This document shows, piece by piece, positions 55,013-63,420 of a stretch of 64,000 nt of DNA (position 1 is the stretch's first letter; every line of letters begins with the position of its first letter). A program made the translations under genes and the position numbers. Under the pieces are notes generated by a model that was not told the DNA's origin, made no database searches, and worked only from the letters and a program-made list of their open reading frames with translations. The DNA is from an uncultured Chitinophaga sp. (lineage in GTDB: Bacteria > Bacteroidota > Bacteroidia > Cytophagales > Cyclobacteriaceae): assembly GCA_902168205.1 (NCBI GenBank), contig CABHOK010000018.1, positions 186,001-250,000 of the forward strand, given 5' to 3'.

Positions 55013-55597
55013 CTATTTACAAGTTTTAACAGTAGTATCGTCTTTCTCTTCACCGAACCATACCAGGCCGTATTCTTTATACAGTGCAACACCTATAGCA
55101 TTCCATTTTACTTTGCTCCAGATGTCGAGGTTAACGATCAGCGGGTTGTGACCTGGACTTACTTTCCATCCATCGAGACCTTCCTGGGCTGTGGCACCGG
55201 CTGTGCTATAGTACGCAATCTCATACCCAAAGCCCGAATAGCCGGCAATTTCCTTGGGCTTATCCCACATACATTGAGCGCGTTTGTGATCGCTGGTATA
55301 GCAGCAGGCAGTCCAGCTTCCCTTTTTAGACCAGCTGTGCGGATTGCATTTATTATCCGGATCAAACTTATAGTTATCTGCTAAATCATGCGCATGCACG
55401 TTGGCTACCTGCGAGAGCTTGGCCGAAAGTGGTATGGAGGGGAGACCTTTAGTCTTCCGGTATTCCATAATGAGGCGGTATAGCTTCATTTCTTCAGTAG
55501 AGAGGCAAAGTTCTTCTTCCTGGAGCTGCAGAAAAGGACGCGTATCGAAAGCAGACATCGATAAAAGCAGGAACGAGGCTAAAACAAACGATTTCAT
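55013..55597 (-). CDS. Exported CAP-domain (SCP-like) protein
   Basis: A 194-residue protein with a signal peptide (MKSFVLASFLLLSMSAF) and a CAP fold. A helical start (MEYRKTKGLPSIPLSAKLSQ) is followed by VHAHDLADN and the cysteine-rich NPHSWSKKGSWTACCYT, and the end is WNAIGVALYKEYGLVWFG. Conserved His and acidic residues of the CAP cavity are present, but bacterial functions vary. It is divergent from icd. Confidence 0.8.
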   Translation of the reverse strand: MKSFVLASFLLLSMSAFDTRPFLQLQEEELCLSTEEMKLYRLIMEYRKTKGLPSIPLSAKLSQVANVHAHDLADNYKFDPDNKCNPHSWSKKGSWTACCYTSDHKRAQCMWDKPKEIAGYSGFGYEIAYYSTAGATAQEGLDGWKVSPGHNPLIVNLDIWSKVKWNAIGVALYKEYGLVWFGEEKDDTTVKTCK

Positions 55598-55741
55598 AAG
55601 ATATTTTAAGGATTAAGCGATTGAACTACAAAATGTCTTCATTTATGACCTTTATTTTTTAATTTTCCGCGCCCAAAATCAAGGGCTTGGTGTTTCAATT
55701 AAACACCTAAAACGCAAAAACATTTAAAACATTTTAGCAAA

Positions 55742-56968
55742 ATGAGCGATCAGAAAATCAGCATCAGCAACGGTAAACTTAATGTGCCTGATAATCCAAC
55801 CATCCCGTTCATCGAGGGTGATGGAACCGGTGTAGACATTTGGCCTGCATCTAAATTAGTATTTGATAAAGCAGTTGAAAAGGCTTACGGTGGAAAGAAG
55901 AAGATCAACTGGAAAGAAGTTTTGGCAGGGGAGAAAGCTTTCAACCAAACTGGTAACTGGCTGCCGGATGAAACGCTCAACGTTTTCAAAGAATACCTGG
56001 TAGGTATAAAAGGACCTTTAACAACTCCGGTAGGAGGTGGTATACGGTCATTGAACGTTGCACTTCGCCAGGAGCTCGATCTATACGCCTGCGTGCGTCC
56101 GGTACGTTGGTTTAAAGGTGTACCTTCACCTGTAAAGGAGCCACATAAAACTGATACCATCATCTTCCGCGAAAACACTGAAGATATATATGCAGGTATC
56201 GAGTTTCAGGAAGGTTCAGAAGAGAACAAGAAATTCCTGAAGTTCTTCGAAGAGAACTTCGCGAAACTATATAAGAAAATCCGCTTCCCGCAGACAACTG
56301 CTATCGGTGTTAAGCCGGTATCAAAAGAAGGTACAGAGCGTTTGGTGCGTTCGGCTATCGAGTATGCATTGCAACACAAGAAGCCTAGCGTTACGCTTGT
56401 TCACAAGGGTAACATCATGAAATTTACCGAAGGTGGTTTCCGCGATTGGGGATATGCTTTGGCGAAAGCTGAGTTCGGCGCTAAAGATCTGGATGGCGGA
56501 CCTTGGCAGATCATCGAGAAAGACGGTCATAAGCTTATCATTAAAGATGCTATCGCTGATGCTTTCTTGCAACAGATTCTGTTGAGACCAGATGAGTATT
56601 CGGTAGCGGCTACATTGAACCTGAACGGTGACTATATATCCGATGCACTTGCTGCGATTGTAGGTGGTATTGGTATCGCTCCGGGTGGTAACATCAACTA
56701 CAAAACCGGTCACGCTATATTTGAAGCTACACACGGTACAGCACCGAAGTATGCAGGTCAGGATAAAGTAAATCCAGGCTCTGTAATTCTTTCAGGTGTA
56801 ATGATGCTTGAGTATATGGGCTGGCAGGAAGCTGCTGACCTGATCATTAAAGGTTTGGAAGGTGCTATATCTTCGAAGAAAGTAACGTACGATTTCCACC
56901 GCCTGATGGAAGGTGCTACCTTAATGAAGTGCTCAGAGTTTGCACAAGAGATTGTGAAGAATTTCTAA
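55742..56968 (+). CDS. icd: NADP-dependent isocitrate dehydrogenase
   Basis: A 408-residue TCA-cycle enzyme of the E. coli type. Marks are [34 protein letters not shown] with the regulated Ser, [16 protein letters not shown] and the cofactor region [13 protein letters not shown]. The end [20 protein letters not shown] is intact. It is a single gene with a strong terminator. Confidence 0.96.
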   Translation: MSDQKISISNGKLNVPDNPTIPFIEGDGTGVDIWPASKLVFDKAVEKAYGGKKKINWKEVLAGEKAFNQTGNWLPDETLNVFKEYLVGIKGPLTTPVGGGIRSLNVALRQELDLYACVRPVRWFKGVPSPVKEPHKTDTIIFRENTEDIYAGIEFQEGSEENKKFLKFFEENFAKLYKKIRFPQTTAIGVKPVSKEGTERLVRSAIEYALQHKKPSVTLVHKGNIMKFTEGGFRDWGYALAKAEFGAKDLDGGPWQIIEKDGHKLIIKDAIADAFLQQILLRPDEYSVAATLNLNGDYISDALAAIVGGIGIAPGGNINYKTGHAIFEATHGTAPKYAGQDKVNPGSVILSGVMMLEYMGWQEAADLIIKGLEGAISSKKVTYDFHRLMEGATLMKCSEFAQEIVKNF

Positions 56969-56997
56969 GCGTAAAGTTTAGTAAAAGTATATATAGA

Positions 56998-57029
56998 AAG
57001 CCGCCTCGTTTTTCGAGGTGGCTTTTTGT
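56998..57029 (+). terminator. Intrinsic terminator of icd
   Basis: An 11-bp stem AAGCCGCCTCG/CGAGGTGGCTT (one G-T pair) with a TTTTT loop is followed by TTTGTTTT. Confidence 0.9.
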
Positions 57030-57113
57030 TTTTATCCAGACACTGACTTTTTTATTCTCCAGATGGTATATTTTAATACCAGTGCCATCTTAGTTTCATT
57101 ATTCTTTTACTGC

Positions 57114-57121
57114 TATATTTG
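57114..57121 (+). promoter_or_regulatory. -7 element 3 bases before an ATG
   Basis: TATATTTG (TAnnTTTG) ends only 3 bases before the XRE regulator ATG at 57125, so the transcript is probably leaderless. Confidence 0.6.
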
Positions 57122-57124
57122 GAT

Positions 57125-57553
57125 ATGGCATCCGATAATCATAAGATACACCAGGGGCGAAACGTAAAGCGTTTCCGTGAAGTGTTAGGCATGAAGCAAG
57201 AAGCTCTTGCTGACCAATTGGGAGAAGACTGGTCGCAGAAAAGAATATCGATGCTCGAAAATAAAGAGTTGATAGAGGATGACATTTTACAAGAGTTGGC
57301 AAAGGCACTTAAAGTACCCGCGGAAGCTATTAAGAATTTTAATGAGGAGACGGCCTTTAATGTTATCAACAATACTTTTACCAGTAACGACACTTCCTCC
57401 ATTAACAATGGCGTAAACTACTACCCAACATTCAATCCATTTGATGAATTGTTACGCATCAGTAATGAAAAAGATGAACTATATAAAGCACTCTTAAAGG
57501 AGAAGGATGAGAAGATAGTGTTGTTGCAAAGGTTCTTGGATGCCGGTAAATAA
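57125..57553 (+). CDS. XRE-family transcriptional regulator
   Basis: A 142-residue protein. Residues about 10-65 form a Cro/CI HTH (RNVKRFREVLGMKQEALADQ...WSQKRISMLEN). An Asn/Thr/Phe-rich middle (NNTFTSNDTSSINNG) follows, then a C-terminal coiled coil (LLRISNEKDELYKALLKEKD). The start is ATG 57125, not the TTG two codons earlier inside the -7 element. The target is unknown; the next gene, 66 bases downstream, has its own possible promoter. Confidence 0.88.
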   Translation: MASDNHKIHQGRNVKRFREVLGMKQEALADQLGEDWSQKRISMLENKELIEDDILQELAKALKVPAEAIKNFNEETAFNVINNTFTSNDTSSINNGVNYYPTFNPFDELLRISNEKDELYKALLKEKDEKIVLLQRFLDAGK

Positions 57554-57572
57554 TGTTTTAGCAATATATATA

Positions 57573-57580
57573 TATGTTTG
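57573..57580 (+). promoter_or_regulatory. Possible -7 element for the unknown gene at 57620
   Basis: TATGTTTG (TAnnTTTG) lies inside an AT-rich run, 39 bases before the ATG. The -33 region is unclear. Confidence 0.35.
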
Positions 57581-57619
57581 TAGAATAGCAGACCCTGTAC
57601 ACGCCATAATCTTGATAAG

Positions 57620-58294
57620 ATGGGACTAGACATGCGCCCGATGGGCAAGCCAAAACCAGGATTTGAAAAGAGGTATATGGAAATATACCAAATGTTAAAG
57701 GATGACAATAACATCCCCAAGCCTTCTATGCTTGAAAGACTGTTGGGCAAAAAAGGACCAACCAGAGAGCAGCTCCTGGAAGAATGGTTTGCTAACCTGA
57801 TACCAACATACGAAACCATTAAAGCACCAAGAGTTGGTAGAGATAAAGAAGCTGATGCGTGGGTTAAAGAGCAATATGAAGAAAGTGATAAGAAAGTATC
57901 TCTTCAGGATTTTGTTAAGGAGTATCAAGGCTACTATGTAATTGACCTGGCAAAAGAGACAGATGGCGTGCCGGTATATAGAGCTTTGGGGCAGGATGAA
58001 AATGTTTTCAGAGGACAGTTTCTTAATGATTGTCTTGATTTGATTGGAAAGGAATTGGTACACGAGGCGTGGGAAACCAAACTTGCTGATGAAACGCTGG
58101 ATTATGGTAACAGACTAATGCAGGCCGCAGACAAGATTGCAGTCGAAAAGAATCTTCAGCATCTAAAAACGCAACGTATGCCTCCTGAAACTGATGAGAA
58201 GGCTATAGAAAGTAAACTCCATATAGTATACTCACTGGCCAGGTGGCTAATTTTTTACGGGAAGAACGGTCATGGATACGAAGCCGATTTCTAG
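57620..58294 (+). CDS. Unknown cytoplasmic protein
   Basis: A 224-residue, charged, largely helical protein without a signal peptide or membrane helix. Its start MGLDMRPMGKPKPGFEKRY and LERLLGKKGPTREQL are distinctive, but no family or catalytic motif is recognised. It ends just before a perfect terminator hairpin and follows an XRE regulator, which may control it. Codon use looks like its neighbours. Confidence 0.65.
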   Translation: MGLDMRPMGKPKPGFEKRYMEIYQMLKDDNNIPKPSMLERLLGKKGPTREQLLEEWFANLIPTYETIKAPRVGRDKEADAWVKEQYEESDKKVSLQDFVKEYQGYYVIDLAKETDGVPVYRALGQDENVFRGQFLNDCLDLIGKELVHEAWETKLADETLDYGNRLMQAADKIAVEKNLQHLKTQRMPPETDEKAIESKLHIVYSLARWLIFYGKNGHGYEADF

Positions 58295-58338
58295 TTTGAG
58301 GACTAGATATAAATCCGAGGAGTATATATTATAAGACA

Positions 58339-58366
58339 AAAGCCGGGAATTCCGGCTTTATTGTTT
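58339..58366 (+). terminator. Intrinsic terminator after the unknown gene
   Basis: A perfect 8-bp stem AAAGCCGG/CCGGCTTT around GAATT is followed by ATTGTTTT. It may also serve the convergent ribH message. Confidence 0.85.
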
Positions 58367-58391
58367 TAGGAGATTGCGGTAAGATGCTGTC

Positions 58392-58859
58392 TTAGAAGCT
58401 CAACATAGATATAGCTGTCAAAGCAGCCTCTTCACCTTTGTTGCCATATTTACCACCGGCACGATCCATCGCCTGTTGCTTGTTCAGCGTAGTCAGTACA
58501 CCAAAGATTACAGGCTTCTTCGTTTTGATATTTACTTCCGTAATACCGTAGGCAACAGCCTGGCATATATAGTCGAAGTGTGGCGTTTCACCTTGAATAA
58601 CGCAACCCAGACTGATCACAGCGCTGATTGATTTGTCTTCTGCAGCCCATAAAGAACCGAGTGTAAGCTCAAATGTTCCGGGAACAGTTTTACGGATAAT
58701 GTTCTGCTTTTTGAAGCCGTGCTTTACAAGCGCTTCAACTGCGCCTGAGTGTAGAGCTTCCGTTATTTCGGAGTTCCATTCAGCAACAACAATGGCAATT
58801 TTCTTTTTAGAGAAATTAAGGTTGGTTTTTACTTTTCCTGATTTAAGTGGTCCGGCCAT
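58392..58859 (-). CDS. ribH: 6,7-dimethyl-8-ribityllumazine synthase
   Basis: A 155-residue enzyme making the riboflavin precursor lumazine. Conserved marks are VVAEWNSEITEALHSGAV, VPGTFELTLGSLWAAE, GCVIQGETPHFDYICQAV and GVLTTLNKQQAMDRAGG. It starts 2 bases after the PIN toxin gene, so it may be read through from the toxin-antitoxin unit. Confidence 0.96.
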   Translation of the reverse strand: MAGPLKSGKVKTNLNFSKKKIAIVVAEWNSEITEALHSGAVEALVKHGFKKQNIIRKTVPGTFELTLGSLWAAEDKSISAVISLGCVIQGETPHFDYICQAVAYGITEVNIKTKKPVIFGVLTTLNKQQAMDRAGGKYGNKGEEAALTAISMLSF

Positions 58860-58861
58860 GG

Positions 58862-59275
58862 CTAGATAGTTTTTATAAATTCGTCTGAAGTGATCACATT
58901 CAGTGTGCTCTTCTTATAGTCTTTCACATTGCGTGCTATTATACAATGCATGCTAGATACAGTTGCCGCTGTATGATATTGAACAGCGTCTTCTACATCT
59001 TTAAACGGAGACGTAAAAGCGCTCTTTAAGGTTGAATGTCTGACGGGAATAATTGCTATATGATCAAGTAGACCCGTTATGAGTTCTCGTGCGTGTCGCT
59101 CGGAAGTAAGCTTACAAAGAATATAGTATGCAGTTGTTATACTATTAGACGATGTATGAAGAGCGATTTGCTTATTGTATGCTGCCAGAAAAATTGACAA
59201 TGCAGCTTGCGAGAATGGCTTACGATCTCCCAGAAAATCCAGAATGATATCGGTGTCAAGACATACCTTCGTCAT
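58862..59275 (-). CDS. PIN-domain toxin of a toxin-antitoxin pair
   Basis: A 137-residue PIN ribonuclease-like protein. The N-terminal acidic residues are in VCLDTDIILDFLGDRKPF, and a later acidic cluster FKDVEDAVQYHTA completes the metal site. PIN toxins usually cut RNA. Its ATG overlaps the antitoxin stop by 4 bases, the usual antitoxin-first order. It is inserted directly upstream of ribH. Confidence 0.88.
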   Translation of the reverse strand: MTKVCLDTDIILDFLGDRKPFSQAALSIFLAAYNKQIALHTSSNSITTAYYILCKLTSERHARELITGLLDHIAIIPVRHSTLKSAFTSPFKDVEDAVQYHTAATVSSMHCIIARNVKDYKKSTLNVITSDEFIKTI

Positions 59276-59520
59276 TTCTTTTTGCTCTTCAGGATGCTTC
59301 TGATCTCTTTCTTGTGGTCGAGTTTGGCGGGTATTCTAACGGAGCCGAACAGTTTACTTATCTCTTTCGGGAGATCTTGCTGCTGCTGAGGTGCTGCGTT
59401 TGCAAGCTCAGTTAAGTATGATTCAACAAGATCAGATAAATTCTTGCCCTTCTTTTGAGCATACAGTTTTGCACGATCAATTATTTTCTTTTCTAAAGTA
59501 ACGGTAAGCTTTGTTGTCAT
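59272..59520 (-). CDS. DUF6364-family antitoxin
   Basis: An 82-residue protein. It opens MTTKLTVTLEKKIIDRAK with a ribbon-helix-helix-like start (KLTVTLEKKIIDRAKLYAQ and NLSDLVESYL), then a Gln-rich linker and a basic C-terminus. Proteins of this family are encoded before PIN toxins; it probably binds and neutralises the toxin and represses the operon. Confidence 0.85.
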   Translation of the reverse strand: MTTKLTVTLEKKIIDRAKLYAQKKGKNLSDLVESYLTELANAAPQQQQDLPKEISKLFGSVRIPAKLDHKKEIRSILKSKKK

Positions 59521-59536
59521 GCTCTGAAAATAAAAA

Positions 59537-59561
59537 AGGGATAGAGTTTATCTCCATCCCT
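59537..59561 (-). terminator. Terminator of the membrane TPR gene
   Basis: Arms AGGGAT/ATCCCT with further pairing inside; on the minus strand the hairpin is followed by TTTTTTATTTT. It separates the TPR gene from the antitoxin gene. Confidence 0.7.
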
Positions 59562-59582
59562 GTAAATTTAAAATAAAATCTT

Positions 59583-60272
59583 CTATGAATTGCTTTCCAG
59601 CTTTGCCTTGAACTTGCGGGCATTCTGGTATTCGGCTGATTCCCAGAAATCAGAAATTATCTTTTCGTATACTTCTTTAGCCTTGTCGTTTTGATTCAGC
59701 TTCTCGTATGCAAGAGCTTCTTTCATCAGATAAGTAGGAGAGAAGTATTTGTTCGGTTTATAGTTAGCTGCTTTGTTGTAGAACTTGGCAGCATCTTCAT
59801 AGTTCTCTTCTTCCATGTACGTATCACCAATCAGGCTGTAGGCACGGGCTTGAACCAGCAGATCGTTTGAACTGAAATCTTCCAGGTACATACGTGCTAC
59901 ATTGAACTTACCTTGCTTCAGGTAAATAACACCAACATAGTAGTTAGAAAGATTAGCAGCATCAGAAACTCCGTAGTCTTCAATGATCGCTAAGAATCCG
60001 AGATTGTTACCATCGCCATTCAATGCCAGGTTAAGACTGTCTTGCTCGAAATAATAAACAGCCTGGAACATTTCTTTTTGCGCGGCATCATCCTGAGTGC
60101 CTTTGTAATACTGGAATCCAAAATATCCAGCAACGATGAGAAGGATTACGAGGGCAATACCAATAATGGTTTTAGGATTACTCTCTACCCAGTTTTCGGC
60201 ATCTTCCAGTTTGTGTTTTATAGCCTCTGGATTTTCCAGCAATTCGTGCTTGTGTTCTTCTTTTTTAGCCAT
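59583..60272 (-). CDS. Membrane-anchored tetratricopeptide protein
   Basis: A 229-residue protein. One membrane helix is at about 35-53 (TIIGIALVILLIVAGYFGF) after a charged N-terminus. Periplasmic TPR repeats follow (NYYVGVIYLKQGKFNVARMY, YSLIGDTYMEEENYEDAAKF, EALAYEKLNQNDKAKEVYEK). The architecture is like E. coli YfgM, which helps protein export and folding; the specific partner here is not known. Its promoter is the TAGTTTTG at 60316-60323. Confidence 0.85.
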   Translation of the reverse strand: MAKKEEHKHELLENPEAIKHKLEDAENWVESNPKTIIGIALVILLIVAGYFGFQYYKGTQDDAAQKEMFQAVYYFEQDSLNLALNGDGNNLGFLAIIEDYGVSDAANLSNYYVGVIYLKQGKFNVARMYLEDFSSNDLLVQARAYSLIGDTYMEEENYEDAAKFYNKAANYKPNKYFSPTYLMKEALAYEKLNQNDKAKEVYEKIISDFWESAEYQNARKFKAKLESNS

Positions 60273-60289
60273 TGTTATGATAAGTGAAA

Positions 60290-60314
60290 GCCCTCCCGAA
60301 TAAATCGGGAGGGC
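60290..60314 (-). terminator. GC-rich hairpin between pdhA and the TPR gene
   Basis: A perfect 10-bp stem GCCCTCCCGA/TCGGGAGGGC with an ATAAA loop lies 52 bases after the pdhA stop. It begins one base after a TAnnTTTG element for the next gene, so it would also sit at or near that transcript's 5' end. Confidence 0.75.
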
Positions 60315-60315
60315 G

Positions 60316-60346
60316 CAAAACTACAAATTAGATCATACTAAACAAA
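60316..60346 (-). promoter_or_regulatory. Promoter of the membrane TPR gene
   Basis: On the minus strand a TTTG -33 box (60343-60346), 19 bases of spacer and a TAGTTTTG -7 box (60316-60323) match the Bacteroidota consensus in sequence and spacing. Confidence 0.7.
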
Positions 60347-60365
60347 CAGCTCACGCTGAGCAAGA

Positions 60366-61409
60366 TTAGTCCATGATAAATGGATAATCAGTTTGCACAT
60401 ACACATCGGTAAGTGCTTCTGAAGGATCAGGGAAATTGGATTCCTCTGCGAATTTCACGCTCTCTTCAACTTGCTGTATTACTTTGTTGTCTATTTCTTC
60501 AAGCTCCTTTTCAGTAGCGAATTTTTTATCGAGGATAGTCTGGCGGGTAATCTCAACCGGATCACGTTGCTTGTATTGCTCAACTTCTTCTTTGGTTCTG
60601 TATTTCTGAGGGTCAGACATAGAGTGACCTTTGTAACGATACGTTCTGAACTCAAGAAGTGTAGGTCCTTCACCGGCACGGGCTCTTTCTGCAGCGCGGG
60701 CTACAGCGCGGTGTACATCTTCGCATCTCATGCCATCCACAGGCTCTGAAGGCATATCGTATGCTTCACCTAACGTATATAATTCGTGAACGTTAGAAGT
60801 ACGCTGTACAGAAGTACCCATAGCGTATCCGTTGTTTTCGATCACAAAAATCACGGGCAACTTCCAAAGCATCGCGAGGTTCAACGCTTCGTGAAATGCA
60901 CCCTGACGAACAGCTCCATCACCCATATAAGCGATACACAGGTTGCCGGTCTTGTTATATTTTTCTGCGAAAGCGATACCTGCACCTAGTGGAACCTGAG
61001 CACCAACAATACCGTGGCCACCCATGAAGTTATGTTCCTTATCAAAGATGTGCATCGAACCACCTTTACCTTTTGTGGTTCCGGTTTCTTTACCATACAG
61101 TTCAGCCATGATAGCTTTGGGATCTGTACCCAATGCCAATGGATGACCGTGATCGCGGTAAGCAGTTATATATTTATCTCCTTTTTGCAGAGCTGAAACT
61201 GTACCCGAAGCACAAGCTTCCTGCCCTATATATAAATGACAAAATCCTTTGATTTTCTGCATACCGTAGAGCTGACCGGCTTTCTCTTCGAATTTCCGCA
61301 TCAGCTGCATGCTTTCATACCAGTAGAGGTACGTTTCCTTTGAGAATTCAGTTGAATCACTCTTCTTCGCCACCGCGGGCTCATTCTTGGCTTTTGTTGT
61401 AGCAGGCAT
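60366..61409 (-). CDS. pdhA: Pyruvate dehydrogenase E1 component, alpha subunit
   Basis: A 347-residue thiamine-diphosphate enzyme subunit of the pyruvate (or branched-chain) dehydrogenase complex. The start is ATG 61409 (MPATTKAKNEPAVAKKSDST); the longer in-frame start would overlap the divergent recF gene. The ThDP motif is GDGAVRQGAFHEALNLA...NN, and the phosphorylation-loop region is YRYKGHSMSDPQKYR. The beta subunit is not in the window. Confidence 0.93.
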   Translation of the reverse strand: MPATTKAKNEPAVAKKSDSTEFSKETYLYWYESMQLMRKFEEKAGQLYGMQKIKGFCHLYIGQEACASGTVSALQKGDKYITAYRDHGHPLALGTDPKAIMAELYGKETGTTKGKGGSMHIFDKEHNFMGGHGIVGAQVPLGAGIAFAEKYNKTGNLCIAYMGDGAVRQGAFHEALNLAMLWKLPVIFVIENNGYAMGTSVQRTSNVHELYTLGEAYDMPSEPVDGMRCEDVHRAVARAAERARAGEGPTLLEFRTYRYKGHSMSDPQKYRTKEEVEQYKQRDPVEITRQTILDKKFATEKELEEIDNKVIQQVEESVKFAEESNFPDPSEALTDVYVQTDYPFIMD

Positions 61410-61482
61410 ATCCCTATTTTTGATCCGAGCTGCGAAAATAACCCCCCAACGAACATTAGCCAAACTTTCAAGGCAAATCCTC

Positions 61483-62583
61483 ATGTACCTACACGAACTT
61501 CATTTGCTGAATTTTAAAAACTACGTAGAAGCAAATCTTCGTTTTTCGCCTTCAGTTAACGTTTTGGTAGGTAAAAATGGTAGTGGTAAGACTAATTTGC
61601 TCGATGCAATTTATTCTCTCTCTTTTACAAAAAGCGCCTTCGCTTCTTCTGATACTCAGTGCGTTTTGTCGGGTCAGAATTATTTTATGGTGAAAGGGAA
61701 GTTCTTTAAGCAGGATAAATCTTATGAATTGCTGAGCTCCGTACAGGCTGGTTCTAAAAAAGTTTTTCGTGAAGAGGGCTCGGACTATCCGAAGCTGAGT
61801 GATCACATTGGAAAATATCCGGTGATTCTGATTGCCCCCGATGATGTAGACCTGGTCCGCGAAAGCAGTGAATCGCGGAGAAAATTTTTTGACAGTATCA
61901 TCTCTCAGTTGGATAAAAAATACCTGGAAGCGCTCATGCAATACAACCAGGCATTGAAGCAGCGGAATAGCTTACTGCGCATGTTTCAGGAACGAGGCAA
62001 CCCGGACTGGCTCGCACTTGAATCGTACGATCGCATTTTGATTCGTTTAGGTCAACAGATTTTTCAGCAGCGTATCGCTTTCGCAGAAGAGTTTCTACCC
62101 GTGTTCAGAAAGTATTACAAATTTATAGTGGATGATGCTGAGGTGACTGATTTGAAGTATGCATCTGAGTTAAAGGAAAAAAGTTTTGAGGAAGGCTTAT
62201 TAAGGAACAGACAAAAAGACCTCGCCTTGCAACGCACTTCTTTTGGTATACATCGCGATGATTATGTTTTTACTTTAGGTGATGGCGATCTGAAGAGATT
62301 AGGTTCACAAGGACAACAAAAGTCTTTTGTGATCGCCTTGAAACTTGCTCAGTTCGAGATCATTGAAAAGATGAAAGGATTTAAACCTATTCTTCTGCTA
62401 GATGATATTTTTGATAAGCTTGACGATTTTAGAATAGCAAGATTATTAACACTGGTGAAAAATGATTTGGGCCAACTCTTTATTACAGATGCCCGACCAG
62501 ACCGAACTGGCGAGTTGTTAAGATCGATCGAAGTATCTGCTGCTCTCTTTAAAGTAGAAGGTGGAACAATCCTGCAGCAATAA
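61483..62583 (+). CDS. recF: DNA replication and repair protein RecF
   Basis: A 366-residue SMC-like ATPase that helps load RecA at gaps. The start is ATG 61483 (MYLHELHLLNFKNYVEANL). Walker A is GKNGSGKTNLL, the signature GSQGQQKSFVIALKLAQ and Walker B ILLLDDIFDKLDD. It is divergent from pdhA and followed by dciA, a common Bacteroidota neighbour. Confidence 0.96.
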   Translation: MYLHELHLLNFKNYVEANLRFSPSVNVLVGKNGSGKTNLLDAIYSLSFTKSAFASSDTQCVLSGQNYFMVKGKFFKQDKSYELLSSVQAGSKKVFREEGSDYPKLSDHIGKYPVILIAPDDVDLVRESSESRRKFFDSIISQLDKKYLEALMQYNQALKQRNSLLRMFQERGNPDWLALESYDRILIRLGQQIFQQRIAFAEEFLPVFRKYYKFIVDDAEVTDLKYASELKEKSFEEGLLRNRQKDLALQRTSFGIHRDDYVFTLGDGDLKRLGSQGQQKSFVIALKLAQFEIIEKMKGFKPILLLDDIFDKLDDFRIARLLTLVKNDLGQLFITDARPDRTGELLRSIEVSAALFKVEGGTILQQ

Positions 62584-62651
62584 ATTTTACCATTTAGATT
62601 TTTCTGATCAGGTTCTTTCTTTAAAGAGAAGGATACGGCATGGCGCATTAG

Positions 62652-62659
62652 TATATTTG
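62652..62659 (+). promoter_or_regulatory. -7 element 4 bases before the dciA ATG
   Basis: TATATTTG (TAnnTTTG) ends 4 bases before the ATG at 62664, implying a leaderless message separate from recF. Confidence 0.55.
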
Positions 62660-62663
62660 CATC

Positions 62664-62963
62664 ATGAAAAAGTATAGAGGAGGCGATGCTCAATCCGTTG
62701 GTCAGGCAATACGCGCCCTGCTCAATTCTTATCAGCTTTCAACAAAATTTGATGAAGCGAACCTGATTCAATCTTGGGAGCGGATCGTTGGCAAGCCGAT
62801 TGCCAAACGTACGCGCAAACTCTTTATAAAGAATAAAGTATTATTTGTTGAATTTGATTCACCTACCATGCGTCACGACTTTTCATTACATAAAGCGCAA
62901 GTGCTCGAAATGTTCCGAAAAGAATTCGGAGAAGGAGTGATTATGGAGATCATTGCGATGTAA
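62664..62963 (+). CDS. dciA: DUF721/DciA-like protein
   Basis: A 99-residue protein of the DUF721 family. Marks are IRALLNSYQLSTKFDEANL, SWERIVGKPIAKRTR, and LFVEFDSPTMRHDFSLHKAQ. In many bacteria DciA loads the replicative helicase; the short Bacteroidota forms are less studied. Its place after recF fits a replication/repair role. Confidence 0.85.
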   Translation: MKKYRGGDAQSVGQAIRALLNSYQLSTKFDEANLIQSWERIVGKPIAKRTRKLFIKNKVLFVEFDSPTMRHDFSLHKAQVLEMFRKEFGEGVIMEIIAM

Positions 62964-63020
62964 CCTGAATGCCATTCGAAAATTTACGTGAAAAGAATTT
63001 TCGATTTTCTCTGCATAAGT

Positions 63021-63050
63021 TTTGAAAAAGTAGAAAAGCGTATAATTTTG
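63021..63050 (+). promoter_or_regulatory. Promoter of the tRNA-tuf operon
   Basis: TTTG (63021-63024), an 18-base spacer and TAATTTTG (63043-63050) match the Bacteroidota -33/-7 pattern. The first tRNA begins about 120 bases later; the leader contains a small hairpin (CTTACAAATC with GATTTTGTAAG, 63130-63158). Confidence 0.65.
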
Positions 63051-63176
63051 CACTCCTGTTTTTGAAGAGCTGACCAAAACAGCACATAAAGCAGGTTTTG
63101 TTCTAAGAAATATTGAAACTCTATTCTCTCTTACAAATCTCGTGATGGATTTTGTAAGGATGATTTAAATATTTTA

Positions 63177-63262
63177 GGGGGAATACCAAAGCGGCCAACT
63201 GGGACAGACTGTAAATCTGTTGTCTTATGACTTCATAGGTTCGAATCCTATTTCCCCCACCA
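63177..63262 (+). tRNA. tRNA-Tyr (anticodon GTA)
   Basis: The acceptor arm GGGGGAA pairs with TTCCCCC. The anticodon stem ACAGA/TCTGT holds the loop CTGTAAA with GTA at 63211-63213. The long variable arm marks a class II tRNA, and the 3' CCA is encoded (63260-63262). Confidence 0.96.
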
Positions 63263-63338
63263 TTAATTGCAGATATATAGTATGATTAGCCTAAGAGTAT
63301 ATCCCTGGCGAAGTCATAATTTTATTTTGCAACGTAAT

Positions 63339-63411
63339 GCGGGAGTAGCTCAGTTGGTAGAGCGATAGCCTTCCAAGCTATAGGTCGCGGGTTCGAGCCT
63401 CGTCTCCCGCT
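63339..63411 (+). tRNA. tRNA-Gly (anticodon TCC)
   Basis: The acceptor arm GCGGGAG/CTCCCGC, D arm and T loop (GGTTCGAG) are normal. The anticodon stem ATAGC/GCTAT holds CTTCCAA. CCA is not encoded. Confidence 0.96.
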
Positions 63412-63420
63412 CTCATTTGA

